From a virus, in IMG/VR virus record IMGVR_UViG_3300045253_000079, positions 1 through 58,954 of that record: a DNA stretch of 58,954 nucleotides; one strand, written 5' to 3'. A model generated the notes under the pieces. That model searched no databases, had not been told where the DNA came from, and saw only the letters and a list, made by a program, of their open reading frames with translations. Shown here piece by piece: positions 14,457 through 22,663 of the stretch (its first letter is position 1; each line of letters starts with the position of its first letter). Made by a program: the position numbers and the translations under genes.

Positions 14457-14869
14457 AGCATGACAGTGGCGCGCTCCTGCTGGCGCGCACGCAGGAGAAC
14501 GGTGGCGCGGGCGAGTTCCTCGACGAGCTCACCCTCGCCGTGTTCCTCGCCCAAGCTGACCCGCGCTCGCGCGTGCACGTCGCGATGCGGGCCATCGACC
14601 ATCACGTCGTGTACTGCATCCGGCACTTTGCGATCGTGAACGGTTTCCTGCAGCAGGGCAGCGGTACGCCCTACGAGACCAACGCGCTGGCCGACTACAA
14701 GGCGTGCCGGCCGGATGGGATGCTGGTGTTGCGTCGGCACGAGCAGGCGCTGGAGTTCCTGCGGAGCCACAACAAGCTGAAAGTGTTGTGCGTGTACCCG
14801 CTGGACGAAGGTCCGCGGTGCGTCCGCTGCACGCCGCCGGTTATGCCCGGCATAACGAAGGGAGTTTGA
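14450..14869 (+). CDS. Tandem Cys-rich paralog A
   Basis: 139 residues, GGGAGG before ATG. It shares with the next three genes an N-terminal LDELTLAVFLAQA motif, a YCIRHF Cys-His motif in the middle, a GMLVLRR strand shared with B, and a C-terminal CVRC pair, suggesting a small zinc-binding fold. Its last residues (PVMPGITKGV) are encoded by palindrome copy 6. The function is unknown; the fourfold tandem duplication points to a diversifying early gene family. Confidence 0.65.
   Translation: MVKHDSGALLLARTQENGGAGEFLDELTLAVFLAQADPRSRVHVAMRAIDHHVVYCIRHFAIVNGFLQQGSGTPYETNALADYKACRPDGMLVLRRHEQALEFLRSHNKLKVLCVYPLDEGPRCVRCTPPVMPGITKGV
14840..14856. promoter_or_regulatory. 17-bp palindrome, copy 6 (centre C)
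   Basis: GTTATGCC-C-GGCATAAC overlapping the 3' end of paralog A and lying 16 bases before the ATG of paralog B. Confidence 0.9.
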
Positions 14870-14872
14870 ACC

Positions 14873-15316
14873 ATGATGCAGAAGAAAGGCAGGCTGCCCA
14901 CCCTCGACGACCTGACGCTGGCCGTGCTCGCCACGCAGGCGCTGCCGACGCACATCGTGGTGTTCTCGCGGCCTGAGAGCACGACGGTGCGCAGGCTGTG
15001 CACGAAGCACTTCATGCAGCGGATGCAGGGTTACTACAACACGCCGCCGGGCGTGCTTACGCTACGTCGAACGTGCGACATCATGGCCAGCAAAGGCTGG
15101 TACGTGCACAACATCGTGCCCGGCTGTGCAGATTCATGCTGCCCCTGCCAGAAAGCTGCATACGGCAAGCGCGGCATGCGGCTGAGGCTGGCGAAGAACG
15201 AGCGGGACGCGGTGCGGTTCGCGAGTCTGCCGACCGGCAAGAACGCTGTGCTGTCTAAGTATGGCAGGAGCGCCGGCTGGGTTACGTCCACGTACCGCAC
15301 GCCGAGGACATACTGA
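14873..15316 (+). CDS. Tandem Cys-rich paralog B
   Basis: 147 residues; its ribosome site GGGAG directly follows palindrome copy 6. The shared family features are LDDLTLAVLATQA near the N-terminus, LCTKHFM in the middle, GVLTLRR, and a Cys cluster (GCADSCCPCQK, about 85-95). Unlike its relatives it has about 50 extra basic residues after the Cys cluster. Its stop overlaps the ATG of paralog C. Confidence 0.65.
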   Translation: MMQKKGRLPTLDDLTLAVLATQALPTHIVVFSRPESTTVRRLCTKHFMQRMQGYYNTPPGVLTLRRTCDIMASKGWYVHNIVPGCADSCCPCQKAAYGKRGMRLRLAKNERDAVRFASLPTGKNAVLSKYGRSAGWVTSTYRTPRTY

Positions 15317-15645
15317 TGAACGACCTCGAACTCGCTGTTGCGGTGGCGCAAGCCGAGCCATCGGACATGGTGGTGTACCGGCGCGGGAAGGATCCATACC
15401 CGGGATTCGATCCGCTCGACCGCCACTGCTTCGCCCACTTCATGGTGCAGGTGGTGAGCGGAGCACCGCTCAATGGTGACCCCGTGCAGCACGTACTGTG
15501 GCGCGTGCACAAGTGCGACTGGAGGGTCACAAGCATCTGCAGGAACGCGGCGTACGCCTGCACGCTGTGCCACGAGAAGATCATCCAGCAGAAGGATCCG
15601 CTGTGGGAGGTAACGGCCTCATGGCAAAGCCGGCTCAAGGGCTAG
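15316..15645 (+). CDS. Tandem Cys-rich paralog C
   Basis: 109 residues whose ATG shares an A with the preceding TGA. It begins at once with the family motif NDLELAVAVAQAEP, has HCFAHFM in the middle and CTLCHEK toward the end, preceded by KCDWRVTSICRNAAYA. The pattern of conserved Cys/His with otherwise divergent sequence suggests a shared metal-binding fold. Confidence 0.65.
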   Translation: MNDLELAVAVAQAEPSDMVVYRRGKDPYPGFDPLDRHCFAHFMVQVVSGAPLNGDPVQHVLWRVHKCDWRVTSICRNAAYACTLCHEKIIQQKDPLWEVTASWQSRLKG

Positions 15646-15929
15646 ACCCGCTCACGTTTGCGGTGGAGTGCGCGCAGCGTGGCGGTGCGGAGAAGTGCGT
15701 GTTCCTGTTCCCGGCAGGGCTGCGGGTTAACGTCCTTGGAACAGAGGCGCTGGCCAAGCCAACGTGGTACTGCCTTCGCCACATCCCCGGCGTAATGCTG
15801 GGGGCTGGTCTGCGCTATGGCCCGGGCGCAGTAGCAGCGCATCTGCTGGACAACCAGACGCAGCTGTTCCCTGTTCTGGAGGTTGACTACAAAGACGGGT
15901 TGTATGTACGTTGTGCAAGCTGCCGGTAG
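15621..15929 (+). CDS. Tandem Cys-rich paralog D
   Basis: 102 residues, overlapping paralog C by 25 bases. It has LDPLTFAVECAQR, then WYCLRHIPGVM matching the YC-RH motif of paralog A, and ends VLEVDYKDGLYVRCASCR, closely parallel to the end of paralog A. The TAG stop is followed directly by palindrome copy 7. Confidence 0.62.
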   Translation: MAKPAQGLDPLTFAVECAQRGGAEKCVFLFPAGLRVNVLGTEALAKPTWYCLRHIPGVMLGAGLRYGPGAVAAHLLDNQTQLFPVLEVDYKDGLYVRCASCR

Positions 15930-15945
15930 TTATGCCCGGCATAAC
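15929..15945. promoter_or_regulatory. 17-bp palindrome, copy 7 (centre C)
   Basis: GTTATGCC-C-GGCATAAC starting on the last base of the paralog D stop codon, 23 bases before the ATG at 15969. Confidence 0.9.
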
Positions 15946-15968
15946 TTTCAAACCATGAGGAGTGTGTG

Positions 15969-16730
15969 ATGGATACTTACACCGATGCACAGATGCGCCT
16001 GATCGACGAGCATCGCGACATCAACGTCGACTACGAGAGCTGGAGCTCGTACATCACCGACGCGTTCAAGGAACTGCTGACCAAGTTCGGCATCCCGGTG
16101 AGCGACGTGTACTGGTCCGGGTTCTGGAGCCAAGGCGACGGCGCGAGTTTCGACACCAACGGTGCGTTCACCATCGCGGATCTGGTGGATGCGTGGGAGC
16201 TGCGCAAGTTCGAGGCCGTGCACTGCTCGGACAGCGAGGGTGCACGAGAGCTTGCGTGGTTCGTGGAGCCGCCCAAGGACTACCCCCTGCTCAAGCTGCT
16301 GCAGGATCAAGCGCAGCACTACGCACTCAAGTACGCCGCGTATCTGATGGTTAAGGAAACGCGCGACGTGATCGAGCAATGCGAGTTCAGGGTCAACGCG
16401 CGCAGCAACCACTACTCGCACAGCGGTACGATGTTCCTCGACTGGGAGGACCGTAACACGTGGCGAGAGGACGACAACTCAGGGCTGGACGAGGATGTGC
16501 ACAACAGCCTGTGCGATCTGCTGGCCGACGAGGAAAAGCCCCTGCAAGACTGGCTCCGTGAACTCGCCGACGCGCTGTACCGTGAGCTCGAATCCGAACA
16601 CGAATACCAGACCAGCGACGAGCAGGTTTGGGAGAGTATCGTCGCCAACGACATGCACCTCGATCTTGAGGACGATGACGCTGACGAAGATGAAAGTGCG
16701 ACACAGCCTGCCATCCCGGCAGCAGCCTAA
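15969..16730 (+). CDS. Conserved acidic phage protein with SGFWSQGDGA motif
   Basis: 253 residues beginning at the ATG after GGAGTGTGTG. It contains VYWSGFWSQGDGASF (about 48-62), a motif I associate with a widespread uncharacterised phage protein family, and a very acidic C-terminus (LEDDDADEDES, about 233-243). The acidic tail could mimic nucleic acid. Function unknown. It follows palindrome copy 7. Confidence 0.7.
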   Translation: MDTYTDAQMRLIDEHRDINVDYESWSSYITDAFKELLTKFGIPVSDVYWSGFWSQGDGASFDTNGAFTIADLVDAWELRKFEAVHCSDSEGARELAWFVEPPKDYPLLKLLQDQAQHYALKYAAYLMVKETRDVIEQCEFRVNARSNHYSHSGTMFLDWEDRNTWREDDNSGLDEDVHNSLCDLLADEEKPLQDWLRELADALYRELESEHEYQTSDEQVWESIVANDMHLDLEDDDADEDESATQPAIPAAA

Positions 16731-16750
16731 CCAACTCAGGAGTTAAAACC

Positions 16751-17617
16751 ATGCCGTCTCCCAACCTTGCCGCGAATGTTCCCGCGGTCGAATCGGTGCT
16801 CAGGACCTTTCGGTTCAAGACCTACACCGACCTCGCAACCACCCGCACCATCCTCGGGGAGCAGATCCGCCTGTCGATGCAGCACCCCGAGGCGTACCAG
16901 ATCCCGATCGACCAGCTGTGCCCGGAGCTCTCCAGCGGGCAGGTGCCCGCGCAGTTCGTGCATCCGTGGAACATCGCGGCGGCACTGATGAACGTGTGCG
17001 TGTCGGGCCTGCGGTTCGGTGGCGACAACCTCGCGCCGCAGGAGGACCTGCAGGTGTACGTGGGCGAGTGGACACGCCTGCAGGACTGCACGTTCCCCAG
17101 CGCGGTGCTGGCGAAGCACGAGGACCCGAAGCCCAAGCTGCCGGTCGCCACGGCCAGCGAGGTGGTGCAAAGCACGCTTGCCGGGGATGACAGTTCGACC
17201 GGCGGCGAGCCCCTCCAACCCGAGTTGCTCGGCGCCGACGGCCTGCCGAATCCGTCGATCCACGCCGAGCGCACGGGCCAGACCGGGCGTCCGCAGAAGT
17301 CGCCGTTCACCAAGCAGCTGCGCGAGCGGTCGAAGGTGGGCGCCGAGCCGTTCTGGATGGCGCACTTGCGCGTCTCATTGAAGCGGATCTTCACCCGCTC
17401 GCCGGCAGCGGCGGTCGACCCGAGCAGCGACGGCGTGGGTCCGGTGCAGACTTACATGGCACTGGTGCAGCTGCTGCAGATCGCGCTGGCCGATGTGCCG
17501 GGCCACGTCACCGCTGCGCAGTTGAAGCATTACCTCGCCACGATCGACGCGCAGGTGGCGGGGATCCAAGACGCGAAGGCGGCCAACCAGCTGCGTCGCG
17601 CGTTGTTCTCCAAGTAA
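16751..17617 (+). CDS. Hypothetical early protein, 288 residues
   Basis: Starts after AGGAGTTAAAACC. A helical N-terminal domain (1-125) is followed by a low-complexity linker (about 130-200) and a C-terminal domain with LVQLLQIALADVPGHVTAAQLKHYLATID, probably helical. Two Cys occur in the first domain. No family recognised. It shares a transcript with the 15969 and 17654 genes. Confidence 0.65.
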   Translation: MPSPNLAANVPAVESVLRTFRFKTYTDLATTRTILGEQIRLSMQHPEAYQIPIDQLCPELSSGQVPAQFVHPWNIAAALMNVCVSGLRFGGDNLAPQEDLQVYVGEWTRLQDCTFPSAVLAKHEDPKPKLPVATASEVVQSTLAGDDSSTGGEPLQPELLGADGLPNPSIHAERTGQTGRPQKSPFTKQLRERSKVGAEPFWMAHLRVSLKRIFTRSPAAAVDPSSDGVGPVQTYMALVQLLQIALADVPGHVTAAQLKHYLATIDAQVAGIQDAKAANQLRRALFSK

Positions 17618-17653
17618 CTCCACGGGCATGGACGCCCTCTCGTAAGGAAAACC

Positions 17654-17851
17654 ATGAACACGACCGCATCAGCGGCCGACTTCCAGAGGCTGAACCCGCA
17701 GCTGCAGGGCTCGATCATCGAGCTCCTGCAGGTGTGCCAGCGCAACTGCATGACCTGCCGTTGCGAGCTGGTCGGACGCGACTTCATCATCGTCGTGGGC
17801 CGAGGATTCAGTTCCCCGAAGTACTGGCTGGACATGTACGAACGAGCGTAG
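17654..17851 (+). CDS. Small Cys-rich hypothetical protein
   Basis: 65 residues after AAGGAAAACC. It has CQRNCMTCRCE (about 28-38), four Cys suited to metal binding, then DFIIVVGRGF and a polar end. Last gene before palindrome copy 8. Function unknown. Confidence 0.6.
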   Translation: MNTTASAADFQRLNPQLQGSIIELLQVCQRNCMTCRCELVGRDFIIVVGRGFSSPKYWLDMYERA

Positions 17852-17853
17852 TC

Positions 17854-17874
17854 TTGACATAGCCATACTATGTA
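17854..17874 (+). promoter_or_regulatory. Possible promoter upstream of the MoxR module
   Basis: A perfect TTGACA at 17854-17859 is followed by CATACTATGTA, but no -10 hexamer falls at the usual 16-18 base spacing. It may be a weak or factor-dependent promoter. The gap to the next gene is 103 bases and holds palindrome copy 8. Confidence 0.35.
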
Positions 17875-17922
17875 CACATTGGGCAGCCTTGCCCGATGTA
17901 ACCCCATGATCTACCCCGCCCG

Positions 17923-17939
17923 GTTATGCCGGGCATAAC
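17923..17939. promoter_or_regulatory. 17-bp palindrome, copy 8 (centre G)
   Basis: GTTATGCC-G-GGCATAAC, 15 bases before the ATG of the MoxR-like gene and about 65 bases downstream of a TTGACA. Confidence 0.9.
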
Positions 17940-17954
17940 CAAGGATTACAAACC

Positions 17955-19046
17955 ATGAGCAGGATCAATGCCATTCCCTCGACCGAACTCGCCACCCTGA
18001 TCCGGGTGTTCTTCCTCGCCAAGCGCACGATGTACGCCGTCGGCAAGCCGGGCATCGCCAAGACCGCGATGGTCCGCAAGGGTTGCGAGGATGTCGGCAA
18101 GGCGCTCGGCAAGCCCTTCGTGGTGCGCGAGCTGCATCTGGCCAGCATGTCCGAGGTGGACATCCGCGGCTACCTGATCCCCGACGGGGACGACAGCAAG
18201 TTCACCAAGCCCGAGTTCTGGCGGGTGGTGGAGGCCAACGAGTACGGGTGCCTGTTCCTCGACGAGTTCCCGCAGGCGCCGCACGAAGTGCAGAAAGCCG
18301 TCGCGCCGCTGATCCTTGAGCGCCGCATCGGTGAGTGGTATCTGCCTGACGGCTGGATGGTGGTGTGTGCCGGCAACAGCATCGAGGACAACAGCGGTGC
18401 GAACTCGCTGCTGGCGCACGTCCTCAACCGCATGAGCCGCATCGAGGTGTGTGCGCCGGACGTGGACGAGTGGATCACGTGGGCTGCGCAGAACAACCTG
18501 CCGCCCGAGCTGATCGCGATCGCGAAGCTGCGCCCGGACATCGTGTTCAATTCCGACATCCCGTCGGAGCCCGACACGCCCTACTGCACCCCGCGTTCTC
18601 TCCACGCGTTGGGCGACATCGCCAACGCCTACACGGGTGGTCTGGTCGAGATGGTGGCGTGCCCGACGGGCATATCCATCCTCAACGGCACGATCGGGCA
18701 GGGGCCGGCGGTCGAGGTCGCTGCGATGGTGCGCACCTCCATGCGCCTGCCGTCGTATCAGGACGTGATGGCCGACCCGGAGAAGTGCCCCGTGCCGACC
18801 AAGCAGGACGAGGCGTACGCGATGGCGATGCTGGTGGCCGTGCGCGGCGATGCGAAGCGTGACGCGGGCAAGCCGGTGCAGTACCTCGGCCGGTTCCCGC
18901 CGAACATCGCGCTGGCCGGGATCATGCCGCTGATCCGCAGGGACGGTGAGTTCCTCAAGACCAAGGAGATCGCGCGGTGGGTGATCGCGAACAAGGAGAT
19001 CACCAACAAGTTCCGCCACTACCTGACGCTGGCGAAGGGGAAGTGA
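17955..19046 (+). CDS. MoxR-type AAA+ ATPase
   Basis: 363 residues. Walker A is GKPGIAKT (30-37), Walker B LFLDEF (about 99-104), and a sensor-type CAGN lies near 136, with an extended C-terminal lid. MoxR ATPases act as chaperones that activate or insert metal into partner proteins, usually VWA-domain proteins. The very next gene encodes such a partner, one base after this stop, and a DUF3150-like gene follows. The module is found in several phages with no settled role; host protein remodelling or defence interference are possible. Confidence 0.88.
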   Translation: MSRINAIPSTELATLIRVFFLAKRTMYAVGKPGIAKTAMVRKGCEDVGKALGKPFVVRELHLASMSEVDIRGYLIPDGDDSKFTKPEFWRVVEANEYGCLFLDEFPQAPHEVQKAVAPLILERRIGEWYLPDGWMVVCAGNSIEDNSGANSLLAHVLNRMSRIEVCAPDVDEWITWAAQNNLPPELIAIAKLRPDIVFNSDIPSEPDTPYCTPRSLHALGDIANAYTGGLVEMVACPTGISILNGTIGQGPAVEVAAMVRTSMRLPSYQDVMADPEKCPVPTKQDEAYAMAMLVAVRGDAKRDAGKPVQYLGRFPPNIALAGIMPLIRRDGEFLKTKEIARWVIANKEITNKFRHYLTLAKGK

Positions 19047-19047
19047 C

Positions 19048-20283
19048 ATGAAAACCGTGATCCTCAACGAAGCCTACATGCCTGAGGACGTGTGGGTCCC
19101 CAACCCGCTGGGCGTCCAGCGGTTCGAGGAGGGCGTGCAGGCCGTGCTGCTGTCGCAGCCGTTCTTCGCGTCGCTCCTGATGAAGATGAACCATCAGGCC
19201 AAGCCGTGCGGCACCGCGGGCGTCAACGGGCGCGACCTGATGTACGACCCGGAGTTTTTCGCCAAGATGGACATGGACGAGGCGATGTTCGTGGTGTGCC
19301 ACGAGGTGCTCCACTGTGCGTGGGACCAGCTGCACCGCGCGCAGGCGTATCACACGGCGAACGTCGGCCCGGATGGGCAGGAGTACGACCATCAGCTGTT
19401 CAACATGGCGATGGACTACCCCGTGAACGCATCGCTGGTGGAGTCGTGCATCGGCAAGGTGCCCAAGTTGGTGCAGTGCTGCCTCGACCAGAAGCGGTTC
19501 CCGTCGAGCATGACGCCCGAGGAGGTGTACTGCGAGCTGAAAAAGGACCAGAAGAAACAGGGCGGCAAGCTGGGCAACGGACCCCCGGGACCGGGCGAGC
19601 CGGGCGGGCATCAGGTGCTCGACCAGCATGGTGAGCCGTCCACGGACCCGCAGTCGATCACGGCAGCGGACGTGCAGCAGGCAGCGAACCTGTGCGAGGC
19701 GCAGCGCGGCACCCTGCCGGCGGGCATCGACCGCCTGCTGGGCCAGATCAAGCGCCCGCCTGTGAGCCCGTGGCGGCGTTTGCGGCAAGCGGTGGTCACC
19801 TCCCTCAAGGGATACGACTCGACGTCGTGGCGGCGCCTGCACCGCACCCTGATCGTGCGTCGGATCGGAGTCCCCGGCCGGATCGCGCACGGGTCCGGGA
19901 CGATCGGGATCGTGGTGGATACGTCGGGCTCGATCGGCGAGGCGATGCTGAACCTGTTCGGCTCGCACATGGCGGCGATCATCGACGACGCGCGTCCGGA
20001 GAAAGTGTTCCTGTACTGGACCGACGCGGCGATGCACAGGCGGGACGAGGTGAAGTCCTCGACCGCACTGCGCTCGCTGCTGACCAAGCCGGTGCCCGGT
20101 GGTGGCGGCACCGACATGCCCGTCGGCGTGCGCTGCGCGGAGGAGGACAAGTGCGACTGCGTGGTGGTGCTCACGGACGGCTACACCCCGTTCTGTGGCT
20201 CCAAGAAAAAGCTGGTGTGGGCGATCACCTCGCACAACGTCAGCGCCCCGAAGGGTATGGGAGAAACCATCCACATCACCTGA
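19048..20283 (+). CDS. VWA-like metallopeptidase, MoxR partner
   Basis: 411 residues. The N-terminal part has a zincin motif CHEVLHCAWDQ with His85, Glu86 and His89. A Lys/Gly/Pro-rich linker lies near 170-200, and a C-terminal VWA fold has the MIDAS motif DTSGSIGE (about 291-298) and GGGGTDMPVG. This layout matches DUF2201/VWA-like metallopeptidases paired with MoxR ATPases. It begins two bases after the ATPase gene, with GGGGAAG as ribosome site, so they are co-translated. Palindrome copy 9 overlaps its immediate 3' flank. Confidence 0.86.
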   Translation: MKTVILNEAYMPEDVWVPNPLGVQRFEEGVQAVLLSQPFFASLLMKMNHQAKPCGTAGVNGRDLMYDPEFFAKMDMDEAMFVVCHEVLHCAWDQLHRAQAYHTANVGPDGQEYDHQLFNMAMDYPVNASLVESCIGKVPKLVQCCLDQKRFPSSMTPEEVYCELKKDQKKQGGKLGNGPPGPGEPGGHQVLDQHGEPSTDPQSITAADVQQAANLCEAQRGTLPAGIDRLLGQIKRPPVSPWRRLRQAVVTSLKGYDSTSWRRLHRTLIVRRIGVPGRIAHGSGTIGIVVDTSGSIGEAMLNLFGSHMAAIIDDARPEKVFLYWTDAAMHRRDEVKSSTALRSLLTKPVPGGGGTDMPVGVRCAEEDKCDCVVVLTDGYTPFCGSKKKLVWAITSHNVSAPKGMGETIHIT

Positions 20284-20300
20284 GTTATGCCCGGCATAAC
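20284..20300. promoter_or_regulatory. 17-bp palindrome, copy 9 (centre C)
   Basis: GTTATGCC-C-GGCATAAC immediately after the VWA gene stop. Its last base begins the terminator stem, so an operator and a terminator are fused here. Confidence 0.9.
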
Positions 20301-20325
20301 CCGGCTCCCTCGGAGCCGGGTCTTT
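20300..20325 (+). terminator. Rho-independent terminator after the VWA gene
   Basis: The stem CCCGGCTCC/GGAGCCGGG with a CTC loop is followed by TCTTT. The weak U-tract suggests partial termination, lowering expression of the DUF3150-like gene relative to the ATPase and VWA genes. Confidence 0.8.
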
Positions 20326-20355
20326 CAACCATGATCTAAACTATTGGAGAATCAC

Positions 20356-21240
20356 ATGGACCTCGCAAACCTGAACGACCGCGCCTCCCTCGTCTACCTG
20401 CGCATCGGCGCGTGGTCGGCACGCAAGCTCGACCGCACGGCCACCAAACACGTGACCGACGACAACGGCGCTACCGCGGACGCCGCGCGCGTGAACAAGC
20501 ACCTGCTGGCCAACGCCGACAAGCAGCTCAAGGACATCCAGAAGATCGGGTCCGAAGCGCGCCGCTACGTCGAGTCGTGCACGCTGCCGTGGGACGACGC
20601 CGGCAACCGGCTGCTGCCGAACGAAGCCACGCTCGAAACCGTGACCCAGCTCACCGGGTACGAGCACCAGTACAACGACGCGGTGGCCGAGTTCATCGAC
20701 CTGTACCCGGACCTGCGCGAGCAGGCGAAGCTGGCGCTGGGCACGCTGGCCAACGACGACGACTACCCGCCGGCCGAGGCGATCCGCGACAAGTTCTCCT
20801 ACCGGCTGAGCTTCAACCCGGTGCCGGTGAAGTTCAACGACCTGCGCACGGGGCTATCCCCGGAGCAGGCCAGCGCGATCAGCCAGCACTTCGAGGCGAA
20901 CGCCAAGCGGCAGGTGCGTGACGCGCTGACCACGGCGTGGAAGCGCCTGCAGGAAAACCTGATGCGCTACAGCGACCGCCTCAAGATCAAGGACGACGGG
21001 TCGGGCAAGATGGAGGTGTTCCGCGACTCGATGGTTGAGGGCATGCGCGACACGTGCAGCATGCTCAAGGCGATGAACGTGTTCGACGACGACGATCTGG
21101 AGCGCATCCGGATCGAGGTCGAGCGCGAGATCTGCCAGTTCGACGCCGACCAGCTGCGCGGGAACCAGCTGCTGGCCATGAGCGTGAAGTCGAAGGCCGA
21201 CGACATCCTCGCCAAGATGCGCGAACATCTGGGCCTGTGA
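20356..21240 (+). CDS. DUF3150-like protein of the MoxR/VWA module
   Basis: 294 residues from the ATG after TTGGAGAATCAC. The N-terminus (ASLVYLRIGAWSARKLDRTATKHV, then ADAARVNKHLL) resembles DUF3150 proteins, which accompany MoxR and VWA genes in phages. The rest is mostly helical and charged, with many Asp and Glu. It is probably the third component of the module; the biochemical role is unknown. Confidence 0.7.
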   Translation: MDLANLNDRASLVYLRIGAWSARKLDRTATKHVTDDNGATADAARVNKHLLANADKQLKDIQKIGSEARRYVESCTLPWDDAGNRLLPNEATLETVTQLTGYEHQYNDAVAEFIDLYPDLREQAKLALGTLANDDDYPPAEAIRDKFSYRLSFNPVPVKFNDLRTGLSPEQASAISQHFEANAKRQVRDALTTAWKRLQENLMRYSDRLKIKDDGSGKMEVFRDSMVEGMRDTCSMLKAMNVFDDDDLERIRIEVEREICQFDADQLRGNQLLAMSVKSKADDILAKMREHLGL

Positions 21241-21830
21241 TGCTGCAGTCCTTCATCGACTCGGTGAGGGAACAGGTGAGGCTTCGGCCTCACCTGTCGG
21301 CGTTCGTCCCCTTGATCCATAAACTGCCGGAACACATGGAGTGGAAGTCCAAGCAGACGGCGGTGGCGTTGTGCGCGGACTCCGTAGTGCTGTGCCACCG
21401 GGGGCTGCCGTACCCGGCTGCGCTGGAGACGCTGCGCACGGCGATGGCGCGCGACCGCTTGAAGATGCGGGCGGTGCGGCTGATGAACCAGCAGCAGGCG
21501 CTTCAAGCGTTCGGCCCGGTAGGCGGCCTGATCATGCAGGCACTCGATGACCCGGAGGATGACCCGTACCTGCACGCGCTGCTGATGGCCGTGGAGAAAC
21601 CTTACGGGGAGCGTGAGCCGGTGTTCGGTCGGCACACCTACACAGAAAGTTATGTGTCCATGCCGGTAGGGATGAAAAGCGAGTGGCAGGTGGGGCTTAT
21701 CGAGCGCATCTCGCTTGACCGTGCCAAACTACTTTACAATGCGGCCACGAACGGGCAACATCTGAAACCTGAGTTCTGTGTGGGAGTGAACAATGAAATC
21801 TTTGAAGAAGATCAACAAGCGATACGGTAA
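21240..21830 (+). CDS. Hypothetical protein, 196 residues
   Basis: The ATG shares an A with the preceding TGA, indicating coupled translation. The product is mainly helical (QTAVALCADSVVLCHRGLPYPAALETLRTAMARDRLKMRAVRLMNQQQALQ) and its last 13 codons overlap the next gene. No family recognised; co-translation suggests a link to the DUF3150-like protein. Confidence 0.62.
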   Translation: MLQSFIDSVREQVRLRPHLSAFVPLIHKLPEHMEWKSKQTAVALCADSVVLCHRGLPYPAALETLRTAMARDRLKMRAVRLMNQQQALQAFGPVGGLIMQALDDPEDDPYLHALLMAVEKPYGEREPVFGRHTYTESYVSMPVGMKSEWQVGLIERISLDRAKLLYNAATNGQHLKPEFCVGVNNEIFEEDQQAIR

Positions 21831-22203
21831 GCTCTCGGTGCTGTCCGAGGACACGGTGGACGGGCGCCGCACGGCGCTCGTCCAGTGTTCGTGCGGTCAG
21901 CAGAAGCGGGTGATGGTCGACGCCCTCACAGCCGGCCGCACGCGGTCGTGCGGCCGGTACGAGTGCAAGTACGGCAAGGCCAAGCGCGTGAAGGGTTACA
22001 CCCCGACCGGCTCGCGCACGCTGCCGCTGGGAAAGATCCAAGAGGCATGGGATCTGACCACGCGGCTGGTGGACCGCAAGACCACGCCCGAAGCGTCCAA
22101 GCGCCTGCGGGTGCCCGTCCACAGGGTCTATGCGGTGATCCGCAGCGTGCGTCGGGCGGGCGGCATCGACCAGTACATGAAGGCAGTAGGTGCACCCGGT
22201 TGA
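21793..22203 (+). CDS. Zinc-ribbon/HTH DNA-binding protein
   Basis: 136 residues with good GGGAG spacing. Residues 8-55 follow the pattern seen beside homing-endonuclease and AP2-like DNA binders (YGKLSVL, VQCSCGQQKRV, TRSCGRYEC), a four-Cys zinc ribbon. The C-terminal part (TPEASKRLRVPVHRVYAVIRSVRR) reads like a helix-turn-helix. It is the best candidate regulator within the palindrome-bearing region. A truncated homing endonuclease is the alternative. Confidence 0.65.
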   Translation: MKSLKKINKRYGKLSVLSEDTVDGRRTALVQCSCGQQKRVMVDALTAGRTRSCGRYECKYGKAKRVKGYTPTGSRTLPLGKIQEAWDLTTRLVDRKTTPEASKRLRVPVHRVYAVIRSVRRAGGIDQYMKAVGAPG

Positions 22204-22247
22204 CCCCGGGTGCATCATGACAGTTCATTGATCAGGAGAGCCGTGCC

Positions 22248-22478
22248 ATGGCACCCAAGCCCCGCAACTACAAGCGCGAAGATGCGATGTACGAGGACAA
22301 CCCCGTGCAGGTGAAAGAGCGCGAGAACCGGAACACGGCGCGTCGACAGGCCGAGAAGAAAGGTCAGGTGCACAAGGGCGACGGGCTGGAGGTCGACCAC
22401 AAGGACGGCAACCCGCTGCACAACAGCCCGAAGAATCGGCAGATCCTCACGCGTCACGCCAACAGGAAGAAAGCCTGA
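22248..22478 (+). CDS. Small HNH-type protein
   Basis: 76 basic residues ending with an HNH-like signature (LEVDHKDGNPLHNSPKNRQIL, about 48-68). Phages often carry these short basic HNH proteins near packaging or replication genes. Nuclease activity is plausible, but the domain is minimal. Preceded by GGAGAGCCGTGCC. Its stop overlaps the start of the next gene. Confidence 0.7.
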   Translation: MAPKPRNYKREDAMYEDNPVQVKERENRNTARRQAEKKGQVHKGDGLEVDHKDGNPLHNSPKNRQILTRHANRKKA

Positions 22479-22663
22479 TGCCATTCAACTGCCCGTGTCC
22501 AAAGTGTGGCAGCGGGCGGTGGGCGCACAGGGATGCTTCGACACCCCAGTACTACGCACAGGCTGTGTGGTGCCTTGACTGCAACTTCACGATGCCTGTT
22601 GACGACTGGCCCAAGTCCGAGACGTTTGTACCACCACGAACTGTTTACCCGAGGAAAAAATGA
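22478..22663 (+). CDS. Zinc-ribbon microprotein
   Basis: 61 residues with two Cys pairs, CPCPKCG near the N-terminus and CLDC near residue 35, typical of a zinc ribbon that could bind nucleic acid or a protein partner. Overlaps both neighbours. Role unknown. Confidence 0.62.
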   Translation: MPFNCPCPKCGSGRWAHRDASTPQYYAQAVWCLDCNFTMPVDDWPKSETFVPPRTVYPRKK

